Assembly (NCBI GenBank): GCA_965240325.2
Contig: OZ251225.1
Span: 4,030,001 to 4,094,000, forward strand
Direction: 5' to 3'
Source: Rebecca billardiae RCC1528
Taxonomy: Eukaryota > Haptophyta
Length of the DNA stretch: 64,000 bases
This document shows positions 42,829-50,588 of the stretch, piece by piece. Position numbers and translations under genes: made by a program. Under the pieces are notes generated by a model. That model did no database searches. It was not told where the DNA came from and saw only the letters and a program-made list of their open reading frames with translations. The first letter of the stretch is position 1, and every line of letters begins with the position of its first letter.

Positions 42829-43479
42829 CTATTTTGATGGGTTCTTTTTGCGAGCGGACGACCGCACTGATGGCCGCAGTAACCGGATACCCTCGCTGCG
42901 GATACCGGTGATAGGGCCCGTGAATCGCGCGGTGATGACCTGCGCACGGCGATTGGCGTTCGCACGCGTGGTCACGTTCGCGCCGGCGGGGATGACATTG
43001 TTTTGCTCGACGTCTGGGTCGCGCCCGCCTTGGCGCACGACCTTCCCAGCCTTGTCAAACACGTACCATTTTCCGTCGACGGCCCGGCGCGCGCGCGCCA
43101 GTAACCGGGCGACGTTCTCCTCGAGCATTGCCGGATTTGAAATTTGGCGCCACTCTTTATCGAGCGGCGGCTTGACGAATCCAAAACCGGGGTTTGTGAG
43201 CGCGAGCAGACGCTTCTCTGCAGGAAAGACCAAATTCGGAGAGACGACCAAAAACCCGACTAACCTGAACGAATTACCGGGTTTGGCGTAGGGCATCATA
43301 TGGCGATAGCCTTTAAAGGTTCGACTCACGATATTAGCGGTGAGCCCCATTTTGAACAAACGACCGCTCGTATCCCACCCCGGGGCGATTACATATAGGC
43401 CCGCCGCCGGCTTTCCTCCCGGGGCGCGCTTGAGCAAATTGGCGTTTTTCATGGCCTTTTGGAACTGCGATGATTGCAT
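42829..43479 (-). CDS. GIY-YIG / T5orf172-like protein
   Basis: 216 aa on the minus strand. The N-terminal half has the pattern of the GIY-YIG superfamily, T5orf172/MUG113 branch. GLYVIAPG (strand 1) is followed by LFKMGLT (the YIG-like strand), then an Arg-containing helix NIVSRTFKGY, then FRLVGFLVV and the Glu-containing helix AEKRLLAL. The second half is basic (ANANRRAQV, RPSVRSSARKKNPSK). Members are nucleases or DNA-binding proteins found widely in large DNA viruses, phages and PLVs. Here the catalytic Tyr and Glu positions appear occupied, but activity is inference. Oriented towards the gene at 42213; its start at 43479 lies just upstream of the small minus-strand gene ending at 43495, suggesting co-transcription. 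Confidence 0.7.
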   Translation of the reverse strand: MQSSQFQKAMKNANLLKRAPGGKPAAGLYVIAPGWDTSGRLFKMGLTANIVSRTFKGYRHMMPYAKPGNSFRLVGFLVVSPNLVFPAEKRLLALTNPGFGFVKPPLDKEWRQISNPAMLEENVARLLARARRAVDGKWYVFDKAGKVVRQGGRDPDVEQNNVIPAGANVTTRANANRRAQVITARFTGPITGIRSEGIRLLRPSVRSSARKKNPSK

Positions 43480-43494
43480 GACCCTTTAGCCTTT

Positions 43495-43767
43495 TTAGCT
43501 AATTGTTACTCCGATTTTACTCACATTCGTAGCGAGTGACTTGGAGTCGCCCCACAGCAAGTGGCGGCTGTAATAGATGCCAGACTCGGGGTCGTCCCAG
43601 CCCTTATCGTGGCGATGGCGAGCGATCCACGCCGTTTTCTTCGCAGGGTCGCCATGATCGATGTACGTCGACCCGCCACGCGCGCCAAAGTGGAGCGTCC
43701 GACCACCCGGCGAAGTCAGCATGAACCTCTTGTCTTTGCGCGTAGATCGATGTAGGCGGCGAATCAT
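43495..43767 (-). CDS. DUF5754-like small viral protein
   Basis: 90 aa. The pattern FGARGGSTYIDHGDPAKK, then WIARHRHDKGWDDPESG, then YSRHLLWGDSKSLATNV follows the small family of unknown function seen in nucleocytoplasmic large DNA viruses and algal dwarf viruses (FGA-x-G...D..KK..Y-x-ARH....W.D....G..SR..LW). Function is unknown. It lies directly upstream of the GIY-YIG-like gene on the same strand with a 15-bp gap, so the two are probably expressed together. Its start is 32 bp from the divergent LamG-like gene. Confidence 0.7.
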   Translation of the reverse strand: MIRRLHRSTRKDKRFMLTSPGGRTLHFGARGGSTYIDHGDPAKKTAWIARHRHDKGWDDPESGIYYSRHLLWGDSKSLATNVSKIGVTIS

Positions 43768-43799
43768 ATCTCATGCCTTATTAAAGAGGTCCTTATTAA

Positions 43800-45950
43800 A
43801 TGTCGTCGATTTTCGGCGACTCATCGAGCACCTCCGCGGCCATCGACGGATCCGTCCAGACGGGCGCTGGCGCTGCGGCGTGGTCCGGCGTCGTGCGCAC
43901 CACCATGACCGGTGAAGGCAGCCTGTCGGCGACCTTTGATCCGGCATTGCCTGCCGGTGAATTGACGCTGCGCTTGGCGGGCGATCGCGATGCTTTCAAA
44001 GTGACCAGCGCAACCCTGACGCCGACGACCCTGAGCGTCACGTGGACTCGCCAATATCACGATGAAGTCAACCGCGGGTTCGATGACGAAACCCATCCGT
44101 ACTTTGATGTGCTCCTCGACGGCCACGCAATCACGAGCTTTCCAATTAGCGGGCGGGGCGTGTACTCGCTCGACGGGGCCGTCGTCAATGGTGTCGTGAC
44201 GCAAAGCTATTTTCAAGAGCCGCTCGTGAATTTCCCGCTAAATGCTGATTTGCTGGACACGGCCGACCGGGGGCTCTCCTTGGCTCTGGTCGGGACCACC
44301 GCGTTCGGTAATGAGGCCGTCGAGGCCGCCGCAGATGGGGTGACGCTCACCGTAGATCACCCGGGCCACCACGACGGGAATTTGACCGTGTGCTGCTACT
44401 TGAGGGGCCCACCGGCGCTGGGCACTTCCTACGTGCGCCAGGGTAGCGCGATCGCCTTCGCCGAGTGCCGCCTCGAAGCCCCGACCGCAAATACCATGTG
44501 CGAGACCTCGCTCGAATTTACGTCGGCGTCCAACCAGCTCGACGAGGACAACCGTGACCAGTGGAAGTACGTGGCGCTCGTACAAGATGAGGCAAACACC
44601 CAAATATTCGTCGACCATACATTGGTGCACACCCGCAGCTTGGCAGGAGAGAAGCGGCTTTCACTATTTTACCCCACCAAAATCGGCCTCGCCCAATACG
44701 GCGCTGCTGCGCACCTCGGAGTCTGGCCGCGCGCGCTGGATGCGTCGGAGCGGTTGGCCCACGCCGAGTCGTGGCGGGGTGTTGTCGTGAAAAGAACGTG
44801 GCTGCTCGATGGGGATTTGCTAGAGGTCGATGGAGCCGCCGCCGCGCTGCAGCCCACGGCCGGCGATTACGTGATGACAAGTGGCTATCTCGAGATGCAA
44901 AGTACTAGCACGCTGCACCTGGGCCTCAACGAGATGCCCGACATGCTCGGCGGCGACCGGTTCTCGCTGGCGGCATGGGTGTACCGCCCGAACGATCAAG
45001 ATAGCGTGCGCATGTGGCTCCTCGAGGATGGCGTCACCGATTTCACGTTCGAAATCATCGCTGGCCAGCTGCGCTCGGAGCTCGGCGCGACAGCGTTCCA
45101 GGACTTGGCAGGGCCGGCACACGGCGGATGGCACCACGTTGCGCAAACGGTGGATGGCACAGTCTCCAAAATATATATCGATGGCGTGCTCGTGAGTACT
45201 GCTGCGCTGCCGGCCACTTTTACCCCGCTGCTCAGCATCATTGGACACCGTTTTGCCACCATGCCCGCAGGCGTGCGCCTCTACGCGATGTCGATCGCGC
45301 GCGGTATCATCCACGTGCCGACGGTGATGAATCTGTACTCACCGATGCAAGGTCTAGATCCATTTGCCAGCTGGCCGATGACGGCGAATTTGACCGACGA
45401 TGTGGGTAGCTATGCCTTTACGGTGTCGACTGGGACCGCAACGCACACGAATGGCTATGCGGACCTCAGTAGCGGTCTGGTGATGACTGCACCGGTGCCG
45501 ACTCAGACGATGACGGCTTTCGCCTTCTCGGCGTGGGTGTACGTGGATGACGTGTCGGGCAGCTTCAAGCTCGAATGGCGTAATGCAGGCTCGAAGGTCG
45601 TGCATTTCTACTTGTACAGAAATGGTGTGGGCAACACCGCATTCGGCTTCGACATTACAGGGCAGTCTGGAAACTTGTATGATCGCGTGGATGTGCTGCC
45701 GCTGAACACCTGGTACCACATCGCATGGACGTACACAGTCGGAGGGAACATGGAGGCCTGGTTGAATAAGGTGTCGCTCGGCGCGGAGGCCATGAGCGCC
45801 ACCGCCGTGGGCGACGTCAACGAAATTTACGTGAGCACGCCCCCAAGTGGCGGGCCGTTCAAGTGCGCGGCCGTGCGCTTCTATACTGACGGTGCGCTCA
45901 CCCAGACCGACGTAGATAGCGACTATGACCTCTTCACGCCGCCGCCATAG
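43800..45950 (+). CDS. Triple LamG/concanavalin-like surface protein
   Basis: 716 aa; the start is in TTATTAAATG. The protein is beta-rich and low in Cys. The N-terminal about 130 residues are an Ig-like/beta domain (TFDPALPAGELTLRLAGDRD). Three LamG/ConA-like segments follow: about 145-345 (with WKYVALVQDEANTQIFVD), 350-500 (RFSLAAWVYRPN...GWHHVAQTVDGTVSKIYIDG) and 515-710 (TAFAFSAWVYVDD...NTWYHIAWTYTVGG). The F-x-AWVY and W-H/Y-H-V/I-A-x-T signatures are diagnostic of the fold. Such proteins bind glycans, so a role as virion fibre or host-attachment factor is likely but inferred. It is followed 41 bp later by the lipase-like gene. Confidence 0.85.
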   Translation: MSSIFGDSSSTSAAIDGSVQTGAGAAAWSGVVRTTMTGEGSLSATFDPALPAGELTLRLAGDRDAFKVTSATLTPTTLSVTWTRQYHDEVNRGFDDETHPYFDVLLDGHAITSFPISGRGVYSLDGAVVNGVVTQSYFQEPLVNFPLNADLLDTADRGLSLALVGTTAFGNEAVEAAADGVTLTVDHPGHHDGNLTVCCYLRGPPALGTSYVRQGSAIAFAECRLEAPTANTMCETSLEFTSASNQLDEDNRDQWKYVALVQDEANTQIFVDHTLVHTRSLAGEKRLSLFYPTKIGLAQYGAAAHLGVWPRALDASERLAHAESWRGVVVKRTWLLDGDLLEVDGAAAALQPTAGDYVMTSGYLEMQSTSTLHLGLNEMPDMLGGDRFSLAAWVYRPNDQDSVRMWLLEDGVTDFTFEIIAGQLRSELGATAFQDLAGPAHGGWHHVAQTVDGTVSKIYIDGVLVSTAALPATFTPLLSIIGHRFATMPAGVRLYAMSIARGIIHVPTVMNLYSPMQGLDPFASWPMTANLTDDVGSYAFTVSTGTATHTNGYADLSSGLVMTAPVPTQTMTAFAFSAWVYVDDVSGSFKLEWRNAGSKVVHFYLYRNGVGNTAFGFDITGQSGNLYDRVDVLPLNTWYHIAWTYTVGGNMEAWLNKVSLGAEAMSATAVGDVNEIYVSTPPSGGPFKCAAVRFYTDGALTQTDVDSDYDLFTPPP

Positions 45951-45991
45951 ACAGTCCCATAGAGCCAAAAATCAGTGGTACCGGTACCATA

Positions 45992-46636
45992 ATGATGCGA
46001 GCCGTACCCACTGTATCAACCGCCGAAGGCGAAGCGCGCGTCGCGAAAGCGGCCTGGGACGCCGGCGCTACGCTCGCCCGAGATCGCAAGTTCCTCATCG
46101 AGGCAAGCTATATGAGCAAGGCGGCAGCCCGACCGCACCTAGCCAAGCGCGGGTACCGACTTGATGAGCGCCTGTCGGATGAAGCGGACAAAGTAGCCGT
46201 GCACATCGCGAGCGGTCGGCCCGTCGTACTTTTCCGAGGCTCGGCGTCATTCGCCGACTGGGCCGTGTCGGACGTCCTGATCGCGCTGGGATTGAGCGCC
46301 AAGGACCCACGCCACGCGCGCGCGCGCAAGCTGGTGGAGATCGTCAAGCGCAAATACGGGCAGTCCACCGCTGCGGTGGGGCACTCTCTGGGTGGGCACC
46401 TCGCGGAAGAAAGCGGCGCCTCGCAGATTCACACGTCACAAAAAGCGGCCGGCCTAAAAGATATCGGAAAGACTTTGCCGAAAAGCCAATTCGATACCCG
46501 CTCGCCGGGCGATATAGTGAGCGCGCTGTCGGTTACGCAGCGCGGTGGGCGCCGGCAGACCCTCGGGCGTGCCAGCTTTGTGGACGCTCTACATAGTCCA
46601 GCGTTGTTCGCTTTGAATCAGCACCGCGCTCGATAA
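45992..46636 (+). CDS. Class 3 lipase-like alpha/beta hydrolase
   Basis: 214 aa. The strand preceding the oxyanion region is VVLFRGSASFADWAVSD, matching the lipase-3 pattern FRG(T/S)-x-s-x-x-D-W. The nucleophile elbow is AVGHSLGGHLAEE (GxSxG). Asp in RSPGDIVSAL and His in VDALHSP are well placed for a catalytic triad. No signal peptide is apparent. Lipases of this class occur in algal viruses, virophages and PLVs and may breach host membranes or remodel lipids; the role here is inferred. The start in CATAATGATGCG is the first Met. The gene ends at a tandem-repeat array shared with the convergent small capsid-cluster gene. Confidence 0.85.
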   Translation: MMRAVPTVSTAEGEARVAKAAWDAGATLARDRKFLIEASYMSKAAARPHLAKRGYRLDERLSDEADKVAVHIASGRPVVLFRGSASFADWAVSDVLIALGLSAKDPRHARARKLVEIVKRKYGQSTAAVGHSLGGHLAEESGASQIHTSQKAAGLKDIGKTLPKSQFDTRSPGDIVSALSVTQRGGRRQTLGRASFVDALHSPALFALNQHRAR

Positions 46637-46766
46637 TCCGCGCTCGGTAATTCTGAGCGCTCGGTAATTCTTAGCGCTCGGTAATTCTGAGCGCTCGGTA
46701 ATTCTGAGCGCTCGGTAATTCGCGCTGAGTAATTCTTAGCGCTCGGTAATTCGCGCTCGGTAATTC
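46637..46766. repeat. GGTAATTC / GAGCGCTC tandem array between convergent genes
   Basis: Eight copies of a 13-20 bp unit built from CGCTCGGTAATTC and T(G/T)AGCGCTCGG. Most units contain the 8-bp palindrome GAGCGCTC or TAGCGCTC. The array fills the whole gap between the stop codons at 46636 and 46767. It is well placed to act as a bidirectional terminator or transcript-processing element, or as an internal recombination site. Confidence 0.85.
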
Positions 46767-47060
46767 TTAGCGCAAGTAACGATCCGCCCGGCTGGCGGCC
46801 GCGTCCGCGCGTCCGGCGATCTGGCGCCCGCGATTCACCGCTCGCCGCGCGGCTCCAGTGTAGGGGCTGGCGACGTCGCCGAGGCCATCCGTGCGGTCTA
46901 TTTCATTCAAAAATTGGTTTACGTCGCCGCCGATTTTGTCGACGCACGGCTTCAGGTGGTGCGCCGCCGAGCTGATGGGGCGGCCGAGTCGACGCGCTGT
47001 GTTTGCCAGCCCGCCGAGCCGACCGCGAATGCCTCGCGTGAGCCTGCCAAGAAATGACAT
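46767..47060 (-). CDS. Small basic protein in the capsid cluster
   Basis: 97 aa, 32 bp downstream of the major capsid gene on the same strand. It is Arg-rich, with a likely amphipathic N-terminal helix (MSFLGRLTRGIRGRLGGLAN) and a basic C-terminus (RRAVNRGRQIAGRADAAASR). I do not recognise the family. Its size, charge and position fit a minor virion, DNA-condensing or membrane-active protein, comparable in kind to small adenovirus core proteins, but this is inference only. Confidence 0.65.
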   Translation of the reverse strand: MSFLGRLTRGIRGRLGGLANTARRLGRPISSAAHHLKPCVDKIGGDVNQFLNEIDRTDGLGDVASPYTGAARRAVNRGRQIAGRADAAASRADRYLR

Positions 47061-47092
47061 ATCGGTGTATAATTATCATATTTTTTTATTTT

Positions 47093-48406
47093 TTACACGG
47101 CGAACTGGAGCTGGTTCTGCGCGACCTCCATCATGACGTCGTGCAGCGCCCAGGCATGCCACGTGAACGGCGCACCGTGGTTGCTATCGGCCTCGAAAAT
47201 GGCGTGCTCCGTGTCCAGACGGCGACCGTCGAAGAGAATGTCGGACTGCGAGAATGCCGACGTGTTGAATGCGATGGCAAAAGCTGAGTTCGCGAAGCGC
47301 GCGCCATTCACCTTGGAAGCGTAGTCGGCGACGCCAAGTGCGTTGAACGCCCGCACGAGCTCCGCGCGCGTCTCGGCAGCGCCATTCGTCGCGCTGACCG
47401 GCTGGTCTGGCACGAGCGTCGAGCCAATGCGCAGCTGCCACTTGGAGATGGCCGCGCGAGTGCGCAGCGTGACATCGCCCGCGTAAGCATTGCTGTTCGC
47501 ATCCGGATAGGCGGCGATGATAATCGTGTTGACGCTCGCGAGGCGGAAGGGCAGCTGCCAGCTCGTCGCGGTGTTGGGCGATACTGAGTGCTGCGCGTGG
47601 AGGTAGCTCATCGACGGAACGTAGAGGTGGTCGAGGCTGCGCGCAATCTTGGTGTAGGCCGAATCCGAGAGCAGCACCGTGCCCAGCTGCATCTTGACGT
47701 CCTGGATCGATGGCATGGCCCCGGGATCAATCGTGTAGACGCCCCAGTCCTTCGTCTGAGCGAGGTGAATGTCCACGCGGAGGCCTTGGTGCAGCTCGGA
47801 GATGGGGATGGCCTTGCCGCAGAGCGCACCGAACACGTACACAAGCGGGAGGCACACAGTGAGCAAAGCGCCATTCGCGATGACCGCACCCTTAGGCACG
47901 TTGAGAGCATTGTTGATCGTCGCCTGCGACAGAGTCGCGGCGGTTACATCATAATCGGCGCTGCCGAGCATCGAGGCAGTGGAGAAGCACGACGAAGGCC
48001 CCGACTGGAAATCCAGCAGGAGATTGTGCAGCAGGCCCGCCTTGCCCGCCGAGGCGATCATCTGAGAGCCGTGATAGGCGTCGATGCGCTCGATGAGGCT
48101 GTAAGCGCTCTGCGAGAGAGTCAGAGAGGTGCCAGAGGTGTTGTTAATCGTGAATTGAACGACGCTTTGACTGGGATCCATCATAGCGCCTGGTGTGCCC
48201 GTAGGCAGATCGAACTGCACCACCTGCCCCGGAGAGAATGTCGACGCCGGTCCGGCATAGACGGTCGTGCGCTTGTACGTGGCACCGACGGCCACGGGCT
48301 TGGGGTTGGCAAAGTCATAATACATCGGTGCCGTCTCCTCCTGCTCAAGCACCATCGCCTCGTCCGCGCGAATGTCGTTCTTCATGTACCGCCCGGCGTA
48401 CGCCAT
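47093..48406 (-). CDS. MCP: PLV major capsid protein
   Basis: 437 aa; the start is in ACATAAATG. Beta-rich throughout, with segments typical of PLV double-jelly-roll capsid proteins: an N-terminal arm (MAYAGRYMKNDIRADEAM), FSPGQVVQFDLPTG, the first-barrel strands with YSLIERIDAYHGSQ, a middle section VCLPLVYVFGALCGKAIP-S-ELHQGLRVDIHLA, then SMSYLHAQHSV and a second barrel ending in TWHAWALHDVMMEVAQNQ. The LIER-h-x-x-Y and the PL-x-x-x-F-G...IPI-x-LHQG-hR patterns are those I associate with PLV and virophage-related capsids. Length fits one double-jelly-roll subunit. The next gene upstream on the same strand is the penton-like protein, as usual in PLVs. The assignment rests on overall pattern plus context. 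Confidence 0.88.
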   Translation of the reverse strand: MAYAGRYMKNDIRADEAMVLEQEETAPMYYDFANPKPVAVGATYKRTTVYAGPASTFSPGQVVQFDLPTGTPGAMMDPSQSVVQFTINNTSGTSLTLSQSAYSLIERIDAYHGSQMIASAGKAGLLHNLLLDFQSGPSSCFSTASMLGSADYDVTAATLSQATINNALNVPKGAVIANGALLTVCLPLVYVFGALCGKAIPISELHQGLRVDIHLAQTKDWGVYTIDPGAMPSIQDVKMQLGTVLLSDSAYTKIARSLDHLYVPSMSYLHAQHSVSPNTATSWQLPFRLASVNTIIIAAYPDANSNAYAGDVTLRTRAAISKWQLRIGSTLVPDQPVSATNGAAETRAELVRAFNALGVADYASKVNGARFANSAFAIAFNTSAFSQSDILFDGRRLDTEHAIFEADSNHGAPFTWHAWALHDVMMEVAQNQLQFAV

Positions 48407-48442
48407 TTATGTGTGTGTGTTTGGCTCCGACATTTTTTTTTT

Positions 48443-49204
48443 TTACACAACAACAAATTTGAGCACGACCGAGATTTCGGCGCCGTTGAGATTCACTTCA
48501 GTCATCGTCTCAGAATCGAGGAGGCGCAGATCGAGATTTTGTACTGAGCGGCGGTTCGTCTCGAGGAGGTCGTCTGTTTGGCTCTGGTACGCGAGGACTT
48601 GGCCGAACGCGACCGTATTTTGGATGGTGACGAGAATATTGCTCGTCGAGCCTGAGTTCAAGGTCGAGTCGCGCGACTTTACGTCGAGGCCTTCGCACAC
48701 GAGGTGGTAGCCGCGCGGAATCAGATCGACCACGGCAGGCGCCTCGATGCTCCCAGTCGCTGGCACGATGAGATCCGACTGCGCTAGGCCCAAGACGCGC
48801 GTCGCGGTGGACGAGCCCTTGACCGTGATTGGGTTGGCGCTCGAGTTGGCAAACGTGAATTTACCGCGCGATGCGTCGAAGGTCACCGTGAGCGTGGCGT
48901 TGACCGGCGAGCCTGCAAAGAGCGTGTCCAGCGCGGTGGCGAGCGAAGTGGCTGTGTAATTCTTGGGTGGGATCGTCATAGTGGTGTCGCCCCAATTCCC
49001 GGCGAGACCAATCGAGCCGTTGGAGCCGTCGACCGCATAACGGCACGACGGGAAGCTTACCGACTCGACGGCGACGAGAATGCTCTCATCGTGGGTCGCC
49101 ATGATTGGATGGCTCAGCGTAAAGTCAGCGGCGCTCGTCATCGTGCGCCCCAGCGGGAAGCGGTCCGCCTGAGCCGTGTGCAGGTGAAGCCGGTGAGTCG
49201 TCAT
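48443..49204 (-). CDS. mCP: PLV minor capsid (penton-like) protein
   Basis: 253 aa, 36 bp upstream of the major capsid gene, same strand. Single jelly-roll-like beta composition. It starts RLHLHTAQADRFPLGRTMTSAADFTLSHPI and has VESVSFPSCRYAV early. It then has IPPKNYTATSLATALDTLF...VNATLTVTFDASRGKFTF, a pattern shared by many PLV and giant-virus minor capsid proteins (the N-Y-T/S-...-L-...-L...-x-x-x-F-x-F segment). It ends with a beta-rich LDLRLLDSETMTEVNLNGAEISVVLKFVVV region (given here as key segments LRLLD, LNGAE, VVLKF). Expected to form the pentameric vertices. Confidence 0.85.
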   Translation of the reverse strand: MTTHRLHLHTAQADRFPLGRTMTSAADFTLSHPIMATHDESILVAVESVSFPSCRYAVDGSNGSIGLAGNWGDTTMTIPPKNYTATSLATALDTLFAGSPVNATLTVTFDASRGKFTFANSSANPITVKGSSTATRVLGLAQSDLIVPATGSIEAPAVVDLIPRGYHLVCEGLDVKSRDSTLNSGSTSNILVTIQNTVAFGQVLAYQSQTDDLLETNRRSVQNLDLRLLDSETMTEVNLNGAEISVVLKFVVV

Positions 49205-49358
49205 TGACAGGGGTGGAGATATTTACGTCGATATTTGGGGCGACGATTGGGTCGATGATTGCGTCGATGATCTCATCGTCCAAGCCAGGACCCATCCGCT
49301 TGCGCGCGATGAATCTGGCGGCCGCCTCCCACGAAAAATCAAACATGGCGGGATCCAT
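49125..49358 (-). CDS. Small acidic PLV protein overlapping the minor capsid gene
   Basis: 77 aa. It begins MDPAMFDFSWEAAARFIARK, has an acidic Ile-rich middle (DDEIIDAIIDPIVAPNIDV), and ends GAHDDERR. The last 80 bp overlap the start of the minor capsid gene in another frame. The first 150 bp cover otherwise empty DNA and have a good start (A-rich GATCGAAAAATGGA). Family unknown. Its position directly upstream of the capsid operon, head to head with the gene at 49405, makes a real gene plausible, but the overlap lowers confidence. Confidence 0.45.
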   Translation of the reverse strand: MDPAMFDFSWEAAARFIARKRMGPGLDDEIIDAIIDPIVAPNIDVNISTPVNDDSPASPAHGSGGPLPAGAHDDERR

Positions 49359-49404
49359 TTTTCGATCAAAATGGAGTGTCTATTATCTCTAGAACAGATA
49401 TAAA

Positions 49405-49851
49405 ATGGACGAGGCACCGCCGCCGCCGCCAGCGCTCGCCGTGCCGATCAAGCAGCCCAAAGCACGCACGGCAGCGCAGATCAAAACCACCGAGGTGATG
49501 CGCTTGGCCAAGCTGCGAAACACGTACACCGAGTACGCCCAGCGGTACGCCAATCTCGCGGCCCAAGAGCAAGCCAAAATCGACGAGTTGAACGCTACTG
49601 TGCCAGTGCCAGAGCCCCCGCCAATCAAGCGCATGACCCCGCCGCCGCCGCCGAAGGAGCCCGACGAGGACACGCTGGTGCTCGAAGACGACCAGCCAAT
49701 CGAGTCTACGCGAGCGCCACCACCACCGCGGGCGCCGTCGCGACCGCCGTCGCGAGCGCCGCCGAGGGCAGCGCCTAGTGCGCCACCGAGTGCGCCGCCG
49801 AGGGCACCGCCGAGTGCAGCACCCCCACAAAGAAAACTGAGGTACATCTAG
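49405..49851 (+). CDS. Proline-rich PLV protein
   Basis: 148 aa; the start is in ATATAAAATG. A central predicted helix (residues 22-60, KTTEVMRLAKLRNTYTEYAQ and on) is flanked by Pro-rich segments (DEAPPPPPALAVP at the start; many PP, APP and SAPP repeats in the last 60 residues), ending QRKLRYI. Family unknown. Small Pro-rich proteins with a coiled-coil core are frequent virion components, but I have no direct evidence here. Only 15 bp separate it from the packaging ATPase, so co-transcription is likely. Confidence 0.7.
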   Translation: MDEAPPPPPALAVPIKQPKARTAAQIKTTEVMRLAKLRNTYTEYAQRYANLAAQEQAKIDELNATVPVPEPPPIKRMTPPPPPKEPDEDTLVLEDDQPIESTRAPPPPRAPSRPPSRAPPRAAPSAPPSAPPRAPPSAAPPQRKLRYI

Positions 49852-49866
49852 AAAGCTCTATCTAAA

Positions 49867-50571
49867 ATGCAGATTGCCGAAGAGGCAAATCAAGTCGATC
49901 TGAGACTGCCGCGCATCACGGCGGACAAGCCGTTAAAGGTGGGCCTACCCGAGCCACTGCCCAACCTGACCTTCCACTGGGGCGTGTTTGGTCCGCCACG
50001 CAGTGGCAAGTCGAGCCAGGTGGCGGGCTTGATCACTGGCCCCTACCGAGGCGTTTTTGGAAATGTTATCTGGTGCGCACCGCAGACATCCATGGACTCG
50101 TTCGCCAAATCGCCGCTGCGCGACTTGGAATTTGTGTTTAACGAATTTCATGGCGCGGTCCTGGACGAAATCATCGACATCGCCGAGGAGAATGCCGCCG
50201 GCGGTCGTCCAACGCTGCTGGTGATTGACGATTTCGCGGCCAGCCTGCGCGACGCAAACCTGCAAAAGGCTTACGCCAAGATGGTGCAGAATCGACGGCA
50301 TATCCGGCTTTCGATCATCGTGATCGCGCAAGGCTATATGAGCGTGCCGCTGAATGTGCGCAAGCTTTTTTCAAATATTACCATGTTTCGTCCGAACAAT
50401 TCCCGCGAGCTCACCGCGCTGCACTCCGAGCTTATCCCCATGTCAAAGGTGGACTTTATGGGCGTCTATCACTACATATTCGGAAATGAGCGTCCGCACA
50501 CGTTCATGTTCATGGACGTTGATGGTGGTATTTTGTACCGAGAGTGGAATCGACTGCGCATTAAAAATTAA
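49867..50571 (+). CDS. A32-like (FtsK/HerA superfamily) genome packaging ATPase
   Basis: 234 aa; the start is in ATCTAAAATG. Walker A is FGPPRSGKSSQ (about residues 40-50), with WCAPQTSMDSF following. Walker B is TLLVIDDFAASL (about 117-128). After it the NRRHIRLSIIVIAQGYMSVP segment carries the sensor-type Gln seen in viral packaging ATPases. The C-terminal part has FRPNNSRELTAL, also family-typical. It is expected to pump the linear genome into preformed capsids. With the capsid genes it defines the PLV morphogenesis module. Confidence 0.95.
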   Translation: MQIAEEANQVDLRLPRITADKPLKVGLPEPLPNLTFHWGVFGPPRSGKSSQVAGLITGPYRGVFGNVIWCAPQTSMDSFAKSPLRDLEFVFNEFHGAVLDEIIDIAEENAAGGRPTLLVIDDFAASLRDANLQKAYAKMVQNRRHIRLSIIVIAQGYMSVPLNVRKLFSNITMFRPNNSRELTALHSELIPMSKVDFMGVYHYIFGNERPHTFMFMDVDGGILYREWNRLRIKN

Positions 50572-50588
50572 TCCGCGGTAGCAATAAC

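Noticed and set aside
46767-47060. Considered as an adenovirus-like protease or integrase fragment
   Set aside because: 97 residues, Arg-rich, with no catalytic His-Asp-Cys pattern and no DDE or Tyr-recombinase motif. Kept only as a small basic capsid-cluster protein.
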